64,000 nucleotides of DNA from Rhizomys pruinosus (taxonomy: Eukaryota > Chordata > Mammalia > Rodentia > Spalacidae): NCBI GenBank assembly GCA_009823505.1, contig VZQC01006589.1:2814776-2878775 (forward strand), read 5' to 3'. Below the pieces are notes generated by a model. It was not told where the DNA came from. It ran no database searches and worked only from the letters and a program-made list of their open reading frames with translations. The position numbers were made by a program, and so were the translations under genes. Numbering within the stretch: position 1 is the stretch's first letter; each line of letters begins with the position of its first letter. Shown in pieces: positions 10,530 to 21,036 of this stretch.

Positions 10530-10580
10530 GTGTGTGTGTGTGTGTGTGCATGTGTGCGTGTGTGTGTGTGTGTGTGTGTA
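10530..10580. repeat. (TG)n microsatellite
   Basis: TG run with two interruptions. Confidence 0.95.
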
Positions 10581-10701
10581 AAACAATAATAATTACAGAA
10601 GTCATAAATCTGAGAGGAGGGGAGGAATTGGAGGTGGAAGAGGGAAGGGTGGAAATTGTGCAAAGATAGTGTACTCATGTATAAAACTCAAAAAGGAAAG
10701 T

Positions 10702-10744
<43 letters not shown>

Positions 10745-11139
10745 TTTTGAGACAGGGTCTCCTTGTAGCCCCAGCTAGCCTGGAACTCACTATGTAGACC
10801 AGGCTGACCTACTCACAAACTCACAAAGATCTGCCTGCCTCTGCCTCCTGCGTGCTGGGATTAAAGATGTGTGCCAGCAGGGCTGGAGAGATGGCCTAGT
10901 GGTTAAGAGCACCAACTGCTCTTGCAGAGGACCTGGGTTTGATCCCCAGCACCCACATGGCGGCTGAGAACCGTCTTTAACTCCAGTTCAAGGGGAATCC
11001 AACACCCTCTTCTGACCTCCAAGGCACTGCACGACACAGGTGCACAGACCTACATGCAGACAGTACATTCATACACATACAGAAGTAAATAAAATTTTTA
11101 AAAATTAAAAAAAAAGATGTGTGCCAGCAAGCCCAGCTA
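10702..11139 (-). mobile_element. B1 SINE with (TTTA)n tail, interrupted by B2
   Basis: B1 at about 10748-10879 resumes at 11130-11139 (GCCCAGCTA). Its tail has become a TTTA microsatellite at 10702-10747. Confidence 0.85.
10880..11112 (+). mobile_element. B2 SINE nested in B1
   Basis: Exact 17-nt duplication AAAGATGTGTGCCAGCA at 10863-10879 and 11113-11129. Confidence 0.95.
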
Positions 11140-11194
11140 AGCTTTTTGTTGTTGTTGTTCTTTGGGGGTTTTTTTGATTTTTCTTTTTTAGTGC

Positions 11195-11397
11195 AAGGAA
11201 GGAAATGGTTCATAGATTAAGAGCATTGGCTGCTTCTGCAGAAGACCCAGGTTCGATTTCCAACACCTACATGGCAGCTAACTCCAGTTTCAGGGGATCT
11301 GACACCCTCTTCTGGCCTTCACAGGCATTGTATGACACAGGTGCACTTACACTCATGCAAGCAAAACATTCATACACATAAACATCACACAACATCA
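11195..11397 (+). mobile_element. B3-type (B2 family) SINE
   Basis: GCTGCTTCTGCAGAAGACCC and a GCAAGCAAAACATTCATACA tail mark the older B3 form. Confidence 0.75.
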
Positions 11398-11514
11398 GAG
11401 ACAATAAGCTTTTCCATGGCTATGGAAAATCCAAATCTTAACATTTCTGTTGGTTTATGATAATTGTATGAAATAAGGCATTTCAGTACAGCATCTCCAC
11501 ACATGTAGACTGAC

Positions 11515-11670
11515 CTATTTCTCCCAAGCAGGAATGATGGCACACACCTGTCATCTTAGCATCTTAGCACCCAGGACATGGCTACAAAACATGTTCAATG
11601 CCATCCTTGGCCACATAGTGAATCTGAGGCCAGCCTGAGTGACCTAAGGACCAATCTCAAAAATAAAAAT
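11515..11670 (+). mobile_element. Old B1-like SINE
   Basis: AATGATGGCACACACCTGTC through GTGACCTAAGGACCAATCTC; strongly diverged. Confidence 0.55.
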
Positions 11671-11683
11671 AAAAATTACTATG

Positions 11684-11832
11684 TTGGGCATGATGGTGCA
11701 TGTGTTTAATCTCAGCACTCTGGAGGCAGAGGCAGACAGATCTCTATGAGTTTGAAGCCAGCCTGCCCTACACAGTAAGTTCCAGGCCAACCAACGAGGG
11801 CTACGTAGTGAGACCTGGTCTTTAAAAAAGGA
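11684..11832 (+). mobile_element. B1 SINE
   Basis: GGGCATGATGGTGCATG start and GAGACCTGGTCTTTAAAAAA end. Confidence 0.8.
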
Positions 11833-11840
11833 AAGAAGTT

Positions 11841-11998
11841 GCCGGGTGTGGTGGTACGCACTTTTAATCCCATCAATCAGAAGGCAGAGCTAGGTGGATC
11901 TCTGTGAGTTCAAGGCCAGCCTGGTCTACATAGTGAATTCCAAGCCAGCTGGGGCTACAAGGAGACCCTGTCTCAAGAAGAAGGAGGAGGAGGAAAAA
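11841..11998 (+). mobile_element. B1 SINE
   Basis: GCCGGGTGTGGTGGTACGCA start; the tail has become GAAGAAGGAGGAGG. Confidence 0.85.
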
Positions 11999-11999
11999 A

Positions 12000-12430
12000 G
12001 GGGAAAAAGTAAATCCCTTTTTCTTCCTTCCTACTACCAATCTCAGATGACCAGCAGACACAAGGCTGAACCTAAAGTGCTTTCACAGGCTTTCCCCTGG
12101 CTGTCACCTTTCCTTTGCTGTGTCAACTCAAATGTCAGCTCTTCAGTCAGGGCCTCCTGCAACCCCCAAATCTATGTAATCTACAACTCTGCTTTAAGTT
12201 GGAATCTTTACAAAACATAAGCACCTGGATCTCCCCTGAAATTCTGATTTAACTGTTCTGGTGTGACCTAGAGCGTTGGGCTTTTTAATACCTATAGATT
12301 CTTTAAATACGCAATCAAAACTGAGAACTACTTCATTATCTTCTGACATTCTTTGGCTGATTTGAGGTTATCAGTATCTTCCACCAGCTCCCCGGGACTT
12401 GCCATCCTAACCCCCTCACCTTTCCTCCAC
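12000..12430. other. Single-copy DNA
   Basis: Nothing recognised. Confidence 0.4.
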
Positions 12431-12440
12431 TACGCGCACG

Positions 12441-12489
<49 letters not shown>
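12431..12489. repeat. (CG)n/(CA)n tract
   Basis: Alternating purine-pyrimidine: a CGCG-rich start then about 22 CA units. Confidence 0.95.
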
Positions 12490-12492
<3 letters not shown>

Positions 12493-12559
12493 CTGGCACA
12501 GACACTCTTCATTGATGGTAATGGTGTCGAGCAAATCCAGCCTTGCCAGGCCATCTCTA

Positions 12560-14110
12560 AGGAGAAGCTAGGGGGTGGCCAGGGGTTGGGTTTGGGTCAC
12601 ACAGGGAACCGTAGGCTACACCCAACTCGTGGGGGGGCGTCTAACCAACTTCATCCCCACCCCCCACCCTCAGCAGCCCGGCGGAGCAGAGCAGGTTGCT
12701 AACGAAGCTGGTGGTCCTTTCCAGGCTCTCGACTTTGATGTGACTGCAGGCGGCTTTGGGGCTGTCTAGCAGATCTCTCCCCCGCCCACTAGCTGTAGGG
12801 GCTCTGGACTGGATCCGAAAGCTTGTTTACCTGCCTCTGAGGTCTCGAGGGACAAAAAATTGCGGGGTGATATCTCATAGAAAGGTTAACTCCTACTGTG
12901 AGGTCCAGGTAGGGGCTCAGCGGGCCCAGAGCAAGAGGGCGCTGTGCGTCCTCGGCGCGCGCTTCCCGCGGCCGGATAGAGCCAGCGCCAGGCGGGGAGA
13001 CAACGGCTGCAGGGTCCTTGTTCCGCAGGCAAATGCACGCCAGGCTCCCCAAGCTACCGACCTGAAACTTTTAAAAGCGCTTCCACCAATGATGTGTCCT
13101 AGGTATATAAAACGCTCCGACATCCTCAGGAACTAAATTCAAGGTGTATTTTCAGTGGAAACAAAAGCTGGGTGTGGAAAAGCGTCCATAAGAGATTATG
13201 ACCCAAGGAAAAAAAAAAAAAAACACAGGCTAAGAATGAATCCTGTTTGCCTTTAGCTCCGGAAATTGGGAGGCAAGAGACATTCTAAACAGGTATCTTA
13301 AACACACACAAGCAAATATGTTTTAGGTATGTACTGATTTTAGACAGTATTGTTATACATAACATTGCATTTTGTGATATAATCTGCAATTGATGTAGAA
13401 TCAATCAAAGACGTCTAAATTACCATCTATGTGGAGGCAGGGGAATAAAAAACTCTGAAAAGGCGAAAAAGGAGCGCTATAGCGATACTTGGGCTCTTCT
13501 TTCTCAAACCTTTTTAGTCAAGACGGTCTAGGCTAGGTGGGTGTTTGTGCGGAACGGGTGACAGGCAGGCAGGGTCTCCATCACCCAGGCGCATTAGAAA
13601 ATCTAAAGCGCGGGGGTGCAGCTGAGAGACCCCTCGCCCCCATCCCGCGGTGTGGAGGAAGTCGGAAGCCTGGCTTCCGCCTCAGGCTGAATCTGTCTCC
13701 CCGCGCGCCCCCTCCACTGGTCCAAAGGACCCCGGCGTGAGCCCGGGCAATCGTGGGCGCATTCTCTCTCAGTTCCAAAGGTCTGTTTTTGAGGGTTGGC
13801 CTCTCTGTGGTCCCAGAGTAGCGATGTGAAGGATCGCCGCAACCAAGCACAGACCCGCAGCACCCTCGCATCCCCGCCCCAAGCGCACTTCACCCGCTGT
13901 GGGCGTCAGCCCAGGACACTGGCAGCGTCCTCGGGCTCCCCCTACCCCGGCCCAGGAAGGCGGGAGCATCTTCTCGATTTCCCAGCCCCAGCCCAGAAGC
14001 GGGCCTTGGTGTGCGGGGCGGGGCCGCCGCGACCCCCGGCCGGGAGTGAGAACAGAAGAGGAACTAGAGAGAGGGAAGTCTGCCTCATCCAAAATAGATA
14101 GCTCCAGGCA
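12560..14110. promoter_or_regulatory. GC/CpG-rich single-copy block about 10 kb upstream of Eomes
   Basis: CpG-dense sequence at 12.89-13.06 and 13.54-14.10 kb without recognisable repeats. CCAAT at 13086-13090 precedes TATATAAA at 13104-13111. The open frames across it have no recognisable family. It may be an upstream enhancer or the promoter of a noncoding transcript; neither can be shown from sequence alone. Confidence 0.45.
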
Positions 14111-14433
14111 GGACCTGAGGCCTCGTTTTTTCTGTTAGGCTCTTCAGAGCGTCAGGCTAGAAGCTGCCTCTTCAGCTTCCAGGTCCATCTGGACTTGGCA
14201 CTCACAGATTATACACCCTCAAGCGTGTTCATTTACCTCACAAACCCTCGGGCTTTTTTATTCCTCAAATGGGGTTCATTTGTGTGAACCGATGACAAGA
14301 GCATCTAACATAGGTGAAAGGAGGGGACTGTTTGGAATAAGGAGTGCTGGAGCCTGGTCCCAGAAACTGGCAGACTGGGCCGCTCACGATATTGTAATTT
14401 CTAGCAAGATTTTAAGCTAGAGTTATGGGACTG
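14111..14433. other. Single-copy DNA
   Basis: Nothing recognised. Confidence 0.4.
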
Positions 14434-14575
14434 GCATTGTGTGGCACTATTGTAATCCCAGCACTGGGGCAGGCTGAGGCAGGAGGATCTCTGGAGATAA
14501 CTCTGACAAAATATAAGCAAACACATACATAACATACATACATACATACATACATACATACATACATACATAGTG
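14434..14575 (+). mobile_element. B1-like fragment and (CATA)n
   Basis: GTAATCCCAGCACTGGGGC fragment followed by about 11 CATA units (14526-14571). Confidence 0.6.
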
Positions 14576-14624
14576 AAGTTATAGAACATGGCTCCCTCCA
14601 AAGAGGCTCGTTCCAAGGAACTAG

Positions 14625-14765
14625 CACTGGGTCTGGGGATGTATTTCATTGGCAAAGTGTTTGTCCAGTGTCCCTCAGCACAGATAAAATAAGCTTATCA
14701 GTATTACCTAGAGAGTTTGGTGCAAGCCTGGGCTACCAGAGACCTTACCTAATAAATAAAAAGTA
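14625..14765 (+). mobile_element. ID/B4-type SINE
   Basis: ID head (CTGGGGATGTATTTCATTGG) followed by a B1-like end (GCAAGCCTGGGCTACCAGAG). Confidence 0.55.
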
Positions 14766-14769
14766 AATA

Positions 14770-15069
14770 AATAAAATTAACACTGCCCACTTGCTTTCTC
14801 CCAAGTCACACAGCCTTCCTCTAAGCCCCTCTTCCCCACAACCAAAAACCCAAGGACTCACACTCCACGGAATTCATGAATATGCATATTTAACCCCTCT
14901 ACAGGAAGGAAGCCTCCCAGCTCAGACCTTCCAGGTCCAACTTGCACAGAGGTCTTCCTGCACCTGCAGGAGTATTGCCTGGCTCGGCTATAAAATGCAA
15001 TGATAACCAATCAAGAAGCTGATTACAAGTGAAACTGAGGGCCTAGCCTACAGTGAGCTATTTCTTTTG

Positions 15070-15075
<6 letters not shown>
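14770..15075. other. Single-copy DNA
   Basis: Nothing recognised. Confidence 0.4.
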
Positions 15076-15077
<2 letters not shown>

Positions 15078-15101
<24 letters not shown>

Positions 15102-15258
15102 ATTTATTTTAGGGGTTTTTTCGAGACAGGGTCTCCCTGTAGCCCCAGCTGTCCTGGAATTCACTCTGTAGACCAGGCTGGCCTTGAACTCGCAAAGATC
15201 CGCCTGCCTCTGCCTCCCAAGTGCTAGGACTAAAGGCATGTGCCACCACGCCTGGCTT
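15078..15258 (-). mobile_element. B1 SINE
   Basis: Full antisense B1 with a poly-T (A-tail) of about 30. Confidence 0.88.
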
Positions 15259-15348
15259 TTTTGGTCTTTTGGAGACAGTCTCCCTGTAGCCCAAGATGGC
15301 CTGGAACTCACAGTGCTGGGATTAAAGGCATGCACCATCATGCCCAGG
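15259..15348 (-). mobile_element. B1 SINE, internally deleted
   Basis: GAGACAGTCTCCCTGTAGCC then ACAGTGCTGGGATTAAAGGC; the middle is missing. Directly adjoins the previous B1. Confidence 0.75.
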
Positions 15349-15385
15349 TAATTTTTTAGATTCTCCTTTTCTGTGTATCTTTTCT

Positions 15386-15646
15386 TTTTTTTAAATAAAA
15401 TTTTATTTTATCTTTTTTATTTTTTTTTAATTTTATTCATTTTTGTATGTGTATGAATGTATTGTCTGCATGTAGGTTTGTGCACCTGTGTCGTGCAATG
15501 CCACGGAGGTCAGAAGAGGATGTCGGAATTACCCTCGAACTGGAGTCAAAGACGGCTCTCAGCCGCCATGTGGGTGCTTGGGTCGAACCCGGGTCCTCTG
15601 CAAGAGCAGTCAGCGCTCTTAACTGCTAGGCCATCTCTCCAGCCCC
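15386..15646 (-). mobile_element. B2 SINE
   Basis: Exact 15-nt duplication CTGTGTATCTTTTCT at 15371-15385 and 15647-15661. Confidence 0.95.
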
Positions 15647-15661
15647 CTGTGTATCTTTTCT

Positions 15662-16984
15662 AATTGGTGTGGAGAGGTGGTCCCAAACATCTTTCCAGGC
15701 CCTGCCTGCCAAAGGGCCAAGCTCCCTAGGCCCTAAGTTTGCAGTAACCACAGTCCCCAGACTTCCCTCAACGGCTACCTTCTATGGCCGCCCTCTCTGC
15801 ACTGTCCTCTCCATTCAAGGATGCCGCCACTAAGGCCCATGTATTATAGATTCAGATGGTGTCTTTTTCTGGACTTCCAATTCTGGATACACTGTCCTGG
15901 AGCTAGGGGGAAGGGGAGGCTTCTTCCAATTCAACTTCTTCACTGTCTGGCACGTGACCCAGTAAGTGAAGAAGAAACCTCAAGCTAAAAGCCCTATTTT
16001 CTTTCATTGAAAGAGTCCTGGGCCTGAAAACGAAAATCCGAGTGGGGGAGCAGGAGGGAAGGGAGGCCCTGGGAAAAACAGAATGCTAATGACCACTTGA
16101 GAGGGCGGAAGGAGCTCCTGGGTTAGGCCCTCAGACACCTTCCTTTGAAGTGCATCTTTCCCGCAGAGCCACCTAGAGAGGGCTCCCAATCCTCCATCCA
16201 TCGCAGGAGATGAAATGGGAGGAATAGAGCAGCTGAGAACACTGCTCTACCTTGCGGACTTATTCCTGTTTCCTGTTGCCTTCAATCTGTTTGCCACCGC
16301 CCCCCTTCCCCCACCCCCCAAACTTCAGCCTTCAGATTGGTAATCCCTGGGAAGAAGCAGGCTAAGGTTTATTCATCTTCATTTAGCCCCAGTGTCTTAG
16401 CAAGAAAGGCAAAATAATAATAATAACAATAATAATAAATTAATAATGAGCTAGGCGTCAATCTAATGGAAAGTAGTAGAAAAGACGTTCAGTCTTGTTT
16501 AAGGCTAGCTGCTGTTCTCCTTGCTACATACTATGCATGTTATTACAGGAGGGGTTTTGAAGCACATGGAAGGCATCAAGCTTGCTCAGACTCACAAGGA
16601 AGTTCCACACGTGTCTACAGCTCGGAGTTTTGCTTTTCTCCTAAGTCTGGAAAGGGAAACAGTTTTTGTTTGTTTGTTTTTTTTTTTTTTTTTTGACACA
16701 AAAGAAATGTTTTGTTTTGTTTTGTTTTAAATAAGGAAGTTGACCAGTAAGAGCAATTATTTACTCAAACAAGAATTTCAAGCGTGGGCCAGGCAAAGCC
16801 TCTGTGTAGAGGCCAATGTCAAATGACATTCTACCTGAAAAGAAGGCAAAACATTGCAGAAAAGTAGAAATAGAAGAGGATCGTCTTTGCATGCAGCTAC
16901 TTACATATTTTTGCACAGTGAAGAACACTTTGATAGCTGATTGTTATTTTCACCAACATCAGCAAGAAGTTTCAAACTATATTT
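15662..16984. other. Mostly single-copy DNA
   Basis: Only AAT/ATA repeats near 16410-16440 and a poly-T at 16672-16694 are seen. No gene recognised. Confidence 0.4.
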
Positions 16985-17215
16985 TTCTCCAGGAGTTTCA
17001 GAGTATCAAGTCTTCTTTTAAGAGCCTTAATTCATTTGGAATTGAGTTTTGTGCACATTTCATTTTTCTTTATGTTTAAATCCAGGTTTCTCATGGATGC
17101 TGTCTTTTTTCCAATGTATTTTCGGCAACTTTGTCAAAAGAAAAAGTCATAAAATTGTAGTTGTGTATATTCAAGACTCCAAATTTTATTCAATTCCCTT
17201 GATTTATGTGAATGA
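16985..17215 (-). mobile_element. LINE-1 fragment
   Basis: CATTTGGAATTGAGTTTTGT, GATGCTGTCTTTTTTCCAAT and GGCAACTTTGTCAAAAG are antisense L1 ORF2 end text. Confidence 0.75.
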
Positions 17216-17245
17216 AAGGGAAACAGTTTAAAAACCAATCTCTTT

Positions 17246-17400
17246 GGCCCAGTGTGGTGGCGCACCCCTTTAATCCCAGCACTTGGGAGGCAGAGGCAGG
17301 CAGATCTCTGTGAGTTCAAGGCCAGCCTGGTCTACATAGTGAGTTCCAGGATAGCTGGAGCTACAGGAAGACCCTGTCTCAAAAAAGATAAAAAAGACCA
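17246..17400 (+). mobile_element. B1 SINE
   Basis: Full B1; A-rich tail with CAAAA units to about 17435. Confidence 0.88.
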
Positions 17401-17435
17401 AAAAACCCCAAAACAAAACAAACAAAAAAAAAACC

Positions 17436-18020
17436 CAAACCTCTTTGTTTGCCTTTTTCCCCTGCCCTGTTAACCTCTTTTCTTCCTTCTCCCCATCTCA
17501 CGGTCCCTTCCTTGGTGATCTGAGGGGCTTGGGTTACTTCTGCGAAGTAACTGTCCCCAACCCAGACTTTTCCTTTCTCCCCATACTTCACATAGAGCCT
17601 GGATAAAGATGCTTTCTGCCCATGTTCTATCGAAGTCTTGATTCAACAGGATTGGAAGCTACTTGCCTGATGTGAGGACATCCTGAGCACCTGCAGCAAA
17701 AGGCTTCTGTGGAAGCATTCATTTTCAAAGCCTCAGGCGACTCCATGGGTCATCTGCAGTCCATTTACACTTAGGTTGCTATTTAGGAGACTTGGAGAAA
17801 GGGTAGTTGTGCCCTTTAATAATTCTATTGTAATTCCAGCAATAATCTCTCTCTCTCTCTCATTTCCTGTAGGAAAATGTCAGTATTGAAGTATATGCCA
17901 AAAAGGCCATGCAGTAGTATATAATCTTTGAGAGTAGAAAAAGTCTTAAAATGTTGTAAGTCTTTTAAAGTCTAAATATGATGAAAACATCACATCTATT
18001 AATTCAGGAGGATCTCTTTC
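17436..18020. other. Single-copy DNA
   Basis: Nothing recognised; short TC run near 17847. Confidence 0.4.
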
Positions 18021-18021
18021 T

Positions 18022-18172
18022 TTTTTGAAACAGGTCTCACTATGTATTTCTGGCTGGCCTTTAACTCAATATATAGACAAGGCTGGCTTCGAATTTATGG
18101 AACTCATGGAGAGCTACCTGCCTCTCCCTCTCAAGTGCTGGGATTAAAGGCATGTGCCAGCACACCCAGCTT
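18022..18172 (-). mobile_element. Old B1 SINE
   Basis: Diverged antisense B1 (CTGGGATTAAAGGCATGTGC). Confidence 0.75.
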
Positions 18173-18408
18173 CTTTTATTTTAATGATGGAAAGGGAAAA
18201 AAATTTAATTTTAGCTTTATAATTTTATAACTTTTAAAATTTTCATTTTAGCCTTCAAAGTTATAAAGCTTAATACCTGACAGAGAGCTGTTAGCTAGTC
18301 TAGAACAAGATTTAGTGGGCACTGTCTTCCAGTTGGCAGACAAGCACCCACTAGGTATCAAGTGGTTCAAGGAAGAAAAGCAAGCTTTATAGAATTTTCA
18401 TATTTTTA

Positions 18409-18566
18409 GCCGGGCGTGGTGGCGCACGCCTTTAATCCTAGCACTTGGGAGGCAGAGGCAGGCGGATCTTTGTGAGTTCAAGGCCAGCCTGGTCTACAGA
18501 GTGAGTTCCAGGACAGCTGGGGCTACAAGGAGACCCCGTCTCGAAAAGACCAAAAAAAAAAAAAAA
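18409..18566 (+). mobile_element. B1 SINE (young)
   Basis: Near-consensus GCCGGGCGTGGTGGCGCACG start. AGAATTTTCATATTTT flanks it at about 18391 and 18566. Confidence 0.92.
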
Positions 18567-18809
18567 GAATTTTCATATTTTAATGTTGCAATAGTAAACT
18601 TAATATTCATATAATATATTTGTTGAGAGCATTTTGATTTTTTACCTTTGTGGCTTTTCTATTTATGTGAACATATATATTCCCAAAATTTGATAAAGAA
18701 AAAAGATTTGATAACAAAACAGCAGATTACACTTGAAAATCACTTCATAAGAAAGGTAAATCAAGATATGGGACTCTACCAGAGATTCTTGATGTTTAGG
18801 AAAAGGCAA

Positions 18810-18848
18810 GTTTTTTGTTTTTTTTGTTTTGTTTTGGTTTGGTTTTTT

Positions 18849-18881
<33 letters not shown>

Positions 18882-19114
18882 GTGTTTTTGAGACAGGGTC
18901 TCCCTTTTAGTCCCAGCTGGCTTGTGGAGCTCCATCTGTAGACCAGGCTGGCCTTAAGCTCACAGAGATCCACCTGCCTCCACCTCCCAAGTGCTGGGAT
19001 TAAAGGCATGTACCACCAGGCCCAGTTTAAAGATGGTTCTTAAGCCACCATGTGGGTGCTGGGAATCAAACCCAGGTCCTCTCTACAAAAGCACTGAGCC
19101 ATCTCTCCAGCCCC
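18810..19114 (-). mobile_element. Composite B2-head/B1 SINE, copy 2
   Basis: Same architecture as the copy at 5353-5659. On minus: a B2 head 19114 to about 19027, the junction TCTTTAAACTGGGCC, then a B1 body and a long A-tail. The exact 12-nt duplication AGGAAAAGGCAA at 18798-18809 and 19115-19126 encloses the whole unit. Confidence 0.87.
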
Positions 19115-19129
19115 AGGAAAAGGCAAATT

Positions 19130-20853
19130 TTTGTAACAAGCCAATTTTAGCATATTTCTTAACTTCTATGCAGGACTTGTCCCCCATCCCCACACCTTCA
19201 TATTTTTAGCAGTAAACAACAATTGTACTTAGCAATTTAAAGATATGAACCAATAGTAAAGACAGCAGTTTAACTTGGCCATTTCTGTTTGAAAAAAAAA
19301 AAATAAGAAAGTGAGTTTAATATAATCCTTTGCCTCCATACAGTTGTGGATCTGGTTTGTTTTTAAGCAAAGTGATCCATATATTTCAATGTCGCAACAA
19401 CAACAACAAAAAGTTACATAAATTCTTATGAAAGTGAAACTACATCAGTGAGATCTTGCAAGGACAATTTGTTCTTGTTAAAATGTTATTTTAGGGACAT
19501 TCTCTACAAGGGGGGCAGTGAGAAAGAAAGGAAAAAAGAAATGAAAAGAAAAGAAAAGAAAAGAAAAGAAAATGAAAGGTTTACCATGAGGAAACTCCCT
19601 CTCCCTTGGGGGAAGCATACGAGGAGAAGTCACAAATCTGGCCATCAGAGAACAAAGGTCTAACCAGTGAACCTGAGATGTTGATATAAAATGTAACATC
19701 AACAAAGAAAGGGCCATAGATAAATAGTAAAAGGACCAACTTGCCACAAAAAACCCATTGACAGTTTCCCAGAGTGCAGGCAAAGCACTGGTGACCGGTT
19801 AGTGTTGGAATGTTTTCCTAGGGTTAAAAGGAGAACATGCAGCAAGTCTGTTCAGAATTTACAAAGTGTTTGAATAACATGGACAATGTTTTGATAACAC
19901 ATTTTAGTGGGGGTGAAAATAATAGAATTTATTGGGACGTTTATATGGGCCCCCTTGGCTGTGTGGGGGGTGGCAGTGGGGTGGATGGGAGCTAAGCCAC
20001 ATATCCTTACACTCATCTGCAATTCACCTTTGTAATTTCTTCATACTTGTATATTATACAGACAGATGATTTATAATACTGCCATGAGGCCCAAGTCTTC
20101 TTAATTTTACTTTAACAAAATGAAAGCCTGTGTTGCTACTGGTTTAAGGAAAACAGAAGAGGCCATGGGTCAAGTTGGCAATAGTGGGCAGTATGAAGCT
20201 GGTGTTGTTTGGAACAGCTAAGTATGAGATCTTTCCAGGCACACACACAGGCTTGGTCTTGGCTTCCTTCGGCCCCTAGAGGTTCCTGTTTGCTCTATCT
20301 CAGGCTGCAAGGTAAAGTATTTGAATTAATCCAGCCACTACTGGGCTCTGGGGTTGCAAGGGTTCCCCCCACCACCCCAATGTTATGTTTTTGTTCAGTG
20401 TATCACTGTCAGTTAAGCTACAAAAAACCAGGCACCTTTCAATAAATGTCTCATTTGGATTTCATGAAGCTTGGGGTGTAATTGAAATCAAACAGCAAAC
20501 AGACTGGAAGGTTCTGCTCTGCCCACTCAATCTAAGTAAGGCGTTGGCTGACATGTTTGCTAAGGGCATTGCTTTAGCTTTCTTTTCTGTTCAGATTTCT
20601 AGAAGAGAGTGCTTGGATTTTACAAAGTGGCTGGGGCACGGGAAAACATTTTTTAAATGTCTTTTTCCCTATTTGTAAGTATTACTGAGCCGGCAAAAAG
20701 AAAAGCCCATTCCAAGAAGGAAATTACAGATGTGTTCTCTATAACTCTCTAGCATTTCAGACTAGTATAGTCCGTCTGTAGAAATAATAAAATGTAACTA
20801 GTTAATTAACACAGAAATATCAGATTTCCTTGTCTTATGAAACCATAAAATGG
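19130..20853. other. Single-copy DNA
   Basis: Only a (GAAAA)n run at about 19520-19572 is seen. A minus-strand 101-codon frame spans that run and is not credible. Confidence 0.45.
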
Positions 20854-20862
20854 TGCTTTTCA

Positions 20863-20863
<1 letters not shown>

Positions 20864-20899
<36 letters not shown>

Positions 20900-21027
20900 T
20901 TGGTCTTTTCGAGCCCCAGCTGGCCTGGAACTTACCCTGTAGACCAGGCTGGCCTTGAACTCACAAAGATCTGCCTGCCTCCGCCTCCTGAGTGCTGGGA
21001 TTAAAGGCGTGCACCACCACGCCCGGC
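20864..21027 (-). mobile_element. B1 SINE with (AAT)n tail
   Basis: Exact duplication GCTTTTCAC at 20855-20863 and 21028-21036. The A-tail has become an ATT/AAT microsatellite at 20866-20900. Confidence 0.88.
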
Positions 21028-21036
21028 GCTTTTCAC

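Noticed and set aside
12756..13136. 126-codon open frame in the upstream CpG-rich block
   Set aside because: Long frames are expected in GC-rich DNA. No domain is recognised, and overlapping frames exist on both strands.
13769..14092. 107-codon minus frame in the upstream CpG-rich block
   Set aside because: Same reason; low-complexity composition.
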